Origin: Isoetes taiwanensis
Taxonomy: Eukaryota; Streptophyta; Lycopodiopsida; Isoetales; Isoetaceae
Reading direction: 5' to 3'
Length of the DNA: 64,000 nt
Assembly (NCBI GenBank): GCA_021234155.1
Contig: JAJEKV010000054.1
Location: 122,001-186,000 of the forward strand
The position numbers were made by a program, and so were the translations under genes. Of the stretch, positions 58,033 to 64,000 are shown one piece after another. How positions within the stretch are numbered: position 1 is the first letter of the stretch; every line of letters begins with the position of its first letter. The notes below the pieces were generated by a model, which saw nothing but the letters and a program-made list of their open reading frames with translations, did not search any database and was not told the origin of the DNA.

Positions 58033-58290
58033 TTGAAGGATAGGGAAGACAACCCTTTTTACGATGAAATAGGCCTACATCCTTTGTTGTCTGAAAAATC
58101 GCTTAAGGCACTGGTGAAGGAACATTTACATTCGTCCCCCTTTGATTCGGCAGCAAATCCGGGGCCTTTCATTCTCCAAGAACCTGCTTCAAAGGCTGCC
58201 GACTATTGTGGATTCTGGAGCCGCTTCACCTCTAAGCAATGCCATCTGCAAATTTGTATCTGGAAGAAAGGCGATTCTAAGACGGATTAG
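58033..58290 (+). other. Unassigned open frame in the DNA element
   Basis: An 85-codon frame starts MKDREDNPFYDEIGLHPLLS and includes LVKEHLHSSPFDSA. It may be another captured exon, since it lies next to the RBOH fragment. I recognise no family, and a frame shift at about 58195 would continue an alternative reading. Just downstream, a GCGTCTTGTTCGCAGCCGAA phrase is repeated (near 58361 and 58414). Confidence 0.25.
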
Positions 58291-58589
58291 GAATGAAGAA
58301 AAGACAGAACCTTCTAAGCGTCTTTAAGCCTGAACCTTCTGTTTGCAGCCGAATATAGAGTGTCTTGTTCGCAGTCAAATCCTTCAGAACCGTCTATATT
58401 GAAAACAGAAGAGCGTCTTGTTCGCAGCCGAATCTTTCAGTCGCTGGCTCCCTGCCGAATCTTTTAATCGGCCCAATATAGGCCCGGTTTTTGTAGAATG
58501 AAGACCCTGGATCCTTCTTCAGTAGTTCCTTGCATGGCCGAGTCTGAGGGATCTAAAGCTCTGAAACGGCAACACTGCAAGGGGGATCA

Positions 58590-58928
58590 GCTATATCTGA
58601 CGAAGAGGGAATTTAGCAGTTTTCCCAAGAGCTTCTTCGCCTTTCCGGTATAAGAAGTAAAGGCCAATACTCTAACAAGAATTCTCCTGATCGGGGTCCT
58701 CTGTTTCGAAAGAGTCCACCAGGCCCAAAGCCTTCAGCACCAAGTCAAGAGCTTAAAAGAACTAGATCGGGTGCTGAGCATGCTCTTCAGGGCCTCAGAT
58801 TTATAACTAAAGCAATTGAAAATGCTGACCAAAAAGCTCTGTGGAAGGATGTTGAGGAACGGTTTGAAAAGCTGGCCTCCTCTGATGGGCTTCTTTCTCG
58901 TGCAGATTTTGGATTGAGGGAGAATTAG
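58590..58928 (+). pseudogene. RBOH (NADPH oxidase) N-terminal exon fragment
   Basis: The frame reads FSQELLRLSGIRSK, a variable linker, then RTRSGAEHALQGLRFITKAI, LWKDVEERFEKLAS and GLLSRADFG before a TAG at 58926. This is the N-terminal segment of plant respiratory burst oxidase homologues, just before their EF-hands (ALQGLRFI, W..VE.RF..L and GLL.R..FG). A TAG near 58612 interrupts the start. The EF-hands, membrane helices and FAD/NADPH domains are absent. RBOH proteins make extracellular superoxide; this piece cannot. It lies inside the DNA element and is best read as captured host sequence. Confidence 0.82.
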
Positions 58929-59768
58929 AGTCGGGCGCCATGGTTTCAAAATATAAAGCACATAGCGACACAGGGATTTAAAACCGTTGCAAGCAAGGCC
59001 CGGAGAGGTGTTCAGTGGTGGCTTGTGCTCTTTTTGTGTGGAGGGAGATGCGCCATCGCCATCTATAGCACTGCATACTCTGTTTTTAATTCTGGCTCTT
59101 GGTAGCGGAAGATAAAGCATGACGATTAGCAAAAGAAATAAGAGTCATACCTTCTAAAAAGCTCTGCCATAGCCTTCTTGCTCACGACTCTTTCCGATTG
59201 ATTCTTTTTTTCATGTATGCCCGATCCTTGCTCCCAACTCGACCGATTTTTTTTCCGCATCTTTCCATGGTACTTTCCGCTGGGTGAGAACTACATCTTA
59301 CCAGCCATAGCCAGGAGCTTCGATGCTGTAGCCAAGATTCCAAGATTTTGGGCGTTCTCCATAGCCACGGCGTAAGTGTACCAAATCTCAGCAGTGACAC
59401 ATGTCCTAAATCTCTCTTGTTTTCAAAGGTATGTACCAAATCCCCTCCCCCCCATTTTTAAATTTCAAATTTCGAAGTTAAACATGGGTGGGAGAAAATG
59501 GGTGGGAGAAAAAAGCGGGATATAAATTGTACGTAACAAAGAAAGGCGGGGTATAGCGTGGCCAATTATTAAAATCCTTATTATTAAAATCCTTATAGCG
59601 TGGGCTATCATTTTATTAGTGTCACCTGTATAAATATTTGAATTTTTGTCGTAAATTGATAGCATGGTTGTGTGTTTATATATATGTATGCTTGTATAAT
59701 CATATTTTACCCCTTATGTTGACCTTAGAGGTGCTAGGCATATTATTCTTATATCTAAGATAAAAAGT

Positions 59769-60180
59769 GGACCGTGTGCTAGTATGCTAATGCGTGTATT
59801 ATGAAATTGTGGTAGTATAAAGTACTAATATGTGCTAATTAAGGTGTGCTAGTATAAAAATGCTAATGTGTGCTAATACTAATGTGTGCTAGTATAAAAT
59901 GCTAATGTGTGCTAATACTAATGTGTATTAATGTATAAAAATGCTAATGTGTGCTAATACTAATGTGTGCTTTGTATGGACCGTGTGCTAGTATGCTAAT
60001 GCGTTATTATGAAATTGTGGTAGTATAAAGTACTAATGTGCTAATTAAGGTGTGCTAGTATAAAAATGCTAATGTGTGCTAATACTAATGTGTGCTAGTA
60101 TAAAAACAATTGTTAAATACTAATGTGTGCTAAATACTAATGTGCTGTGAGAAAAACAATAAACTATGGTGTGTGAGAAT
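59769..60180. repeat. Two-level tandem array in the DNA element
   Basis: A long unit of about 209 bp starts GGACCGTGTGCTAGTATGCT at 59769 and again at 59978. Within each, a short unit GCTAATGTGTGCTAATACTA recurs several times. The second long unit is cut short near 60180. This is a young, hierarchical tandem repeat. Confidence 0.9.
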
Positions 60181-60289
60181 AATAAACTATGGTGGAAAAT
60201 TAGATGGATAGATAGATAAAATGATGCTCATAAAAATAATCTCGGCCCTTGAAATTGCCTTTTTACTCACGGTTTGCCTAAAACTGCAT

Positions 60290-60625
60290 TTTTCGCTTTT
60301 TGGTGCCTTTTTCGACTTCGCATGACGAGAAAGCTCAAAAATTGACCCTAAGGTCGAAACCTTTTCGACTCGCGAAGTCGAGAAAGGCGACTCAAAGCAA
60401 AAAGGTTTAGGGGAAAGGCCTTGACCCCTAAAACTGCGTTTTTTTTGGCTTTTCTCTCGACTTCAGTCAGAAAGGCCTTCGACTAAAAACCGCGTTTTTA
60501 AGCTTTGAGCTGCCTTTCGACTTCGCGAAGTCGAGAAAGGCCTTCGACCCCTAAAACCTGCGTTTTTTAAGCTTTGGTTTGCCTTTCTCATTTCGAAGTC
60601 GAGAAAGGCCTCGTGCCCTGTAATT
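60290..60625. repeat. Palindromic CTTTCTCGACTTCG block
   Basis: TTTCGACTTCGCGAAGTCGA and shorter variants (around 60312, 60370, 60463, 60508 and 60590) recur with AAAACC(T)GCGTTTTT between them. The last two units have a period of about 80-90 bp. A matching palindrome, CTTCTCGACTAGTGAGTCGA, occurs near the other end at 57947. Subterminal palindromes at both ends are typical transposase-binding regions in some DNA transposons. Confidence 0.88.
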
Positions 60626-61369
60626 TCCAAAAATGACCCGTAGCATCACTTGACTGTATTTTCCAAAAATGGCCCGTATTTTGCCTGTAGCATCACTTGA
60701 TTAACTTGATTTTGTCTTTTGCAGTCTTTGTCTCGACCAGATAGTACATGCTTGGGAGCAATGAAAAGACCAGTTCATTGAAGAAAGGTGCCGAGAAGAG
60801 GGTGGTGACATCAGTTGCACATACAAGCACGTGGCCCATGAAGGAACTCCTCATACAATTTTTTATCGTTTGTAAGTTGCTCCGTGACTTGGAGAGAGCT
60901 CCACGCGCCCTTTGCACTAGGTGGTTCATGTGTGAAGAGGGTGTAATCATTGTGATAATACGACCACTATGGTCTCTTCACCCACTGTAATATATATTGT
61001 AATGAGCCCATTTATAAATATAAGGTATCTCAAAACTAGTATTTTTTGGTGATTAAGTAAACAATTTGCTTAATTTTTGTTGGAATTTGTGATCTCTTGT
61101 CTACCCACCTAAGAAAATAGAGCCAAAATGTCTTGGTAAAGGAATTCACCCTCATGCGAAAAACTCTTATTTTGAATGACAAAAAAGCCCCAAAATAGGG
61201 ACTCGACTCGCTATCAGAGAAAACTGGGAGAAAGCTTGGATGCACACTAACAGACAAAAATTCGAATTAAGGACAGTTTTCGGGTCGGAGTGCTCATTTT
61301 TGTGTAAAATAACAGGGTTCCGAAAAAAAGTGGGAATGGAATGAGTCCCACTTTAATTAAATACGACTT

Positions 61370-61680
61370 CAAGGTCATCTTGCCAATAAGTGCAACTCCA
61401 CCAATGGTCCTCCTCATTGTAAACGGTACAACATGTACAATCATGCCACTAAAGAGTGTACTCGTTCCCATCCCACACCCTTCAAACAGAAGATGGTTTT
61501 CCAGGTGCAAACCATGCCACAACAGCAACAGTCGTATCCACCTCCAAGCTCCGCACCTCAACAATCTAGGGGTCAAGGCCCCCGTCAACCTTTTGATCCT
61601 TCTAAGGCTCAGTGCTATCACTGTCAAGAATTGGGTCATACTGTTGAACCACAAGTGGTCCAACATGTGTGAAGGGGCAA
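61370..61680 (+). pseudogene. Ty3/gypsy gag, 3' part
   Basis: It completes the CX2CX4HX4C knuckle interrupted at 57408, then reads YNMYNHATKECTRSHPTP, a Gln/Pro-rich stretch, and a second knuckle start, CYHCQELGH (about 61610-61640), that loses its last cysteine and ends at a stop near 61670. The retroelement ends here where LINE-like sequence begins. Confidence 0.85.
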
Positions 61681-61809
61681 TGGTTAAAAAATATAATTTG
61701 GGGCAATGTTAAAATATTATAATGGGGTATGGTGGAGATGAAGAGGTGAAGAATTGAAGGGCGAGGATGAAGAGGTGATTTTAATGGTTTAGATGAAGGG
61801 GTGAAATTG

Positions 61810-63815
61810 GACAGTCCAGATTTTGAGGAGCAAAAGCTCCTCCTCTCCCCAGGAGTGGATGGTTAGTAAGGTTGTTCCTGTTCATAAAGCTGGTAATACG
61901 GATGAGCCGGCGAATTACCGGATGATTATGGTAAGCTCGCTGTTTGCAAAGCTCCTAGCAGGGGTGGTGGAGAAGAAACTTACTAAGTGGGCCGAGGAGG
62001 GGGTGCGGGCAATTGGCGAGGCGGGGCTTTAGCCCAGCTCACTCCACGGCGAGACCATATCTTCACTTTGAGAGTGTTGATGGAGGCAAGCGGAATGGCG
62101 GCAGGACTTGTATTGCCGCTTTGTAGATTTTAAGGCGCATATGATACCGTCCCCCGAGAGACATCTTATGGCGAGAGGTTGCAAGAATTGCGAGTTCCAC
62201 ATGAGTTGCAGAATGTGGTGCACCAGCTTTATGATGGGATTTATGCCGTGACCGCCTTATGAGGATCGGGCGGTAGCTAGCACTATGGGAGTTAAGCGGG
62301 GCTGCCCGTTGTCTCCAACGCTTTTGGGTTGTACATTGATAGCTTGGAGACGTGGATGCAAAGACCTTGGGGAGCCGGGGTGCAATTATCGATGCGACCT
62401 CGGAGCCAGTTACTATATGCGGATGATGTAGCTTTGCTAGCTCGCGACGGCCCAGCGATTATGCAGAAGCATTTGGATGCCCTCGATTGGGTTCTTTGGG
62501 GCCTTGGGAATGACGGTGAACTTGCACAAAACTAAGCTTTTCGCGATCCCCGTCCTCGCAAACACGCTATATCGGGAGTTCTATTACAGGGGACGGGAAG
62601 TGGAGATGGTGCTTGAGCTTCAAGTATCACGGGAATTGATTTCACTACTAACATCTTTGTGGGATGAGTGTGTGGAGAGGGAGAGCCGCACGGCCGGAAG
62701 GCTTTATATGCAAATGCAAAACGCGTGTTGTTGGGATAGACTGCGGATGGGGCGAGGAGAGCACACCATTTTAGGGCTTTGGTTGAGGTCTTTGCTATAT
62801 GGGGTGGAGGTTTGGGGCCCAGCCAGTTAGCAAAAATACGTGGGATAGGTTGGAAAGGGTGCGAAAAGCTTTCTTGACATATAGCTTGGGAGTGAAGGAC
62901 ACCGCACCGCATCGATTTTGTTGTATGAGGCGGGGTTCGGCCTTCTGAAAGATACGCTATGCGAAGGCATCTTACTTGCTTCCATAAGGTGGATGGGATG
63001 GATGAGCATCGCTTGCCCCCACAGGCCGTGTTGTTAACGCAGGGCCCCCGGTGAAGAGGGTATGGCACGAAAGCAATCGTAAGGGATGGTTTAGGAGGTG
63101 GTCTATGGATTACTAACGCGGATGGTGGCACGGGCGCATTCTCGATCGCATGAGAATGGGCAATTGGATGCGGGCTATCTTTGCCACTGTCGCGATGCCT
63201 CTACTCTTGCAAAGCCCAAGGATGAGCACTATCACGCCAGATTAATCCCGGCCTTGAGCATGGACCCCATCGGTACTTGAAAGCACACATCTCTGTGAAG
63301 AAACGGAGAGCTATTGCCGCCATAAGGACGGGTTCCCATTACCTCATAATTGAGACAGGTCGCTGGGGGGTGAATGGCGGGCATGGGATCCCTAGGGAGG
63401 AAAGGATATGTCAGTGTTGTGAGATGCACGTGATAGAGGATGAGCACCATGCCCTCCAGCGGTGCCCAGCATATGCCCATGTCCGAGCAATGCACACTGA
63501 TCTTAGATGCTCTGACACACCGCTACATCAGTTACTCGCATCACCTATGGTAGCGCGACTGGGAGCTTACATCCTGCAGATTTCGGCCGTCAGACTTGCT
63601 CTTCTGGGGCATGGTATTTGAGAGCCTACTGTTAGGGTTTTTCCTCCCAAGTGGGGGTGTTTTCATCCCGGTAGTAGGGTTCTACTGTACAGTTACATTG
63701 TTTGTTTTTGGTGTTGGGGTTTTTGGCTTTTTTGCCTGTTCTGTGCCGTCTCATAGGCCTCTGGCCTCCGTGGACGTTAAAATAAACTTCCTTCCTTCCT
63801 TCCTTCCTTCCTTCG
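61810..63815 (+). mobile_element. 5'-truncated LINE with (CTTC)n tail
   Basis: The RT starts within VVPVHKAGNTDEPANYRMIM and has FAKLLAGVVEKKLTKWAEEG. YADDVALLARDG (about 62420-62455) is the catalytic centre with both Asp retained. A C-terminal region has PREERICQCCEMHVIEDEHH (about 63393-63452), a Cys/His cluster. The frame stops at about 63619. A 170-bp 3' UTR ends in CTTCC repeats (63787-63813). The same 3' end is seen at 3945-4062. Frameshifts and stops near 62030, 62160, 62260, 62540 and 62830 inactivate it. Its clade, perhaps RTE-like, needs a phylogeny. Confidence 0.85.
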
Positions 63816-64000
63816 ATGGATTCTTAGGAGCATGGTGGCAATGCTCTAAGAGGAGGGTGGCAGCCTCCTCTTCATTAGATTGAAGGCCTTTGCAAGGGGA
63901 TTTCTTTTGTATTTTGATCATGCTTTATTGAAGAAAATATTTATCTCTGTGCAAATTTTGATGTCTCATTCAGTTCATATTCAATAGATCTTTTCTTGAA
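63816..64000. other. No gene seen to window end
   Basis: Short unassigned flank after the LINE tail. No motif recognised. Confidence 0.4.

Larger units (their letters stand above)
57409..61369. mobile_element. 3.96-kb DNA element with 25-bp TIR, CAAG duplication
   Basis: The left terminus AAGTCGTATTTAATTAAAG (57409) and right terminus, its exact reverse complement ending at 61369, match over 25 bp. CAAG flanks both sides (57405-57408 and 61370-61373). Removing element plus one CAAG restores the gag frame across a zinc knuckle, which fixes the borders. Inside, left to right: GGGACTC-rich subterminal repeats, a polypurine tract, a CTTCTCGACT palindrome (57947), a captured RBOH exon fragment, a tandem array, a palindromic CGACTTCGCGAAGTCG-type block and a subterminal right region. 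No transposase was recognised, so it is probably non-autonomous. A relative is at 20456-20857. A 4-bp duplication with AAGTCG ends fits no family I can name with confidence. Confidence 0.9.

Noticed and set aside
59182-59439. Minus-strand frame with a Trp-rich product
   Set aside because: Lies inside the DNA element and has no family resemblance; CCATAGCC phrases there resemble other repeats in the window.
61810-63621. Functional reverse transcriptase gene
   Set aside because: The YADD centre is intact but at least five stops or shifts occur within RT and the C-terminal region.

Overview
This window looks like nuclear DNA from a land plant with a large, transposon-rich genome. A non-seed plant such as a fern is my best guess. 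The clues are one intact intron-rich plant gene with plant-type splice sites, PPR and EXORDIUM, RBOH, SERK-like and F-box/kelch gene fragments, and a dense mix of Ty1/copia, Ty3/gypsy, L1-type and other LINEs, PIF/Harbinger and small inverted-repeat elements. I see no rRNA, tRNA, CRISPR or bacterial operon structure.

Layout. 1-6.2 kb holds decayed repeats: a cluster of a short GCTATGG motif that frames an EXORDIUM fragment, the 3' ends of two LINEs, and a probable gypsy LTR. 6.38-16.96 kb is a nested stack: an outer copia (+), a second copia (-) inside its gag, then an L1 (+) inside the RNase H of that copia and a 586-bp inverted-repeat element inside its gag. 17.5-22.9 kb is a long L1 (-), itself broken by a small DNA element. 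22.9-24.2 kb is a gypsy RNase H/integrase fragment. 24.6-25.2 kb is a kelch pseudogene. 25-30 kb carries repeats, a SERK-like kinase fragment and a 255-bp MITE. 30.2-31.8 kb is a PPR pseudogene. 32-41 kb has no recognisable gene, only tandem and AT-rich repeats. 41.2-42.5 kb is the 3' end of a chromodomain gypsy (-), 43.0-44.1 kb a LINE (-) and 45.6-46.7 kb a dead Harbinger nuclease (-).

The only gene I judge functional is PIGB (GPI mannosyltransferase 3), + strand, 48250-52258. Its nine exons splice in frame to 537 residues. A TIR-bearing element ends about 22 bp before its start codon, and two of its introns contain tandem duplications that copy splice acceptors. Downstream, 52.6-55.6 kb has inverted-repeat elements, a 153-bp palindrome and short tandem duplications.

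55.7-61.7 kb is a gypsy gag split inside a zinc-knuckle codon by a 3.96-kb DNA element (57409-61369). That element has a perfect 25-bp TIR, a CAAG target duplication, subterminal palindromes, a tandem-repeat block and a captured NADPH-oxidase (RBOH) exon fragment. A deleted relative sits in the L1 at 20.5-20.86 kb. This family is the strongest candidate here for an undescribed mobile element. A further LINE (+) with a (CTTC)n tail fills 61.8-63.8 kb.

Only the PIGB gene and perhaps one hypothetical exon look like live host coding sequence. Everything else is transposons, their remains, or gene fragments carried or broken by them.
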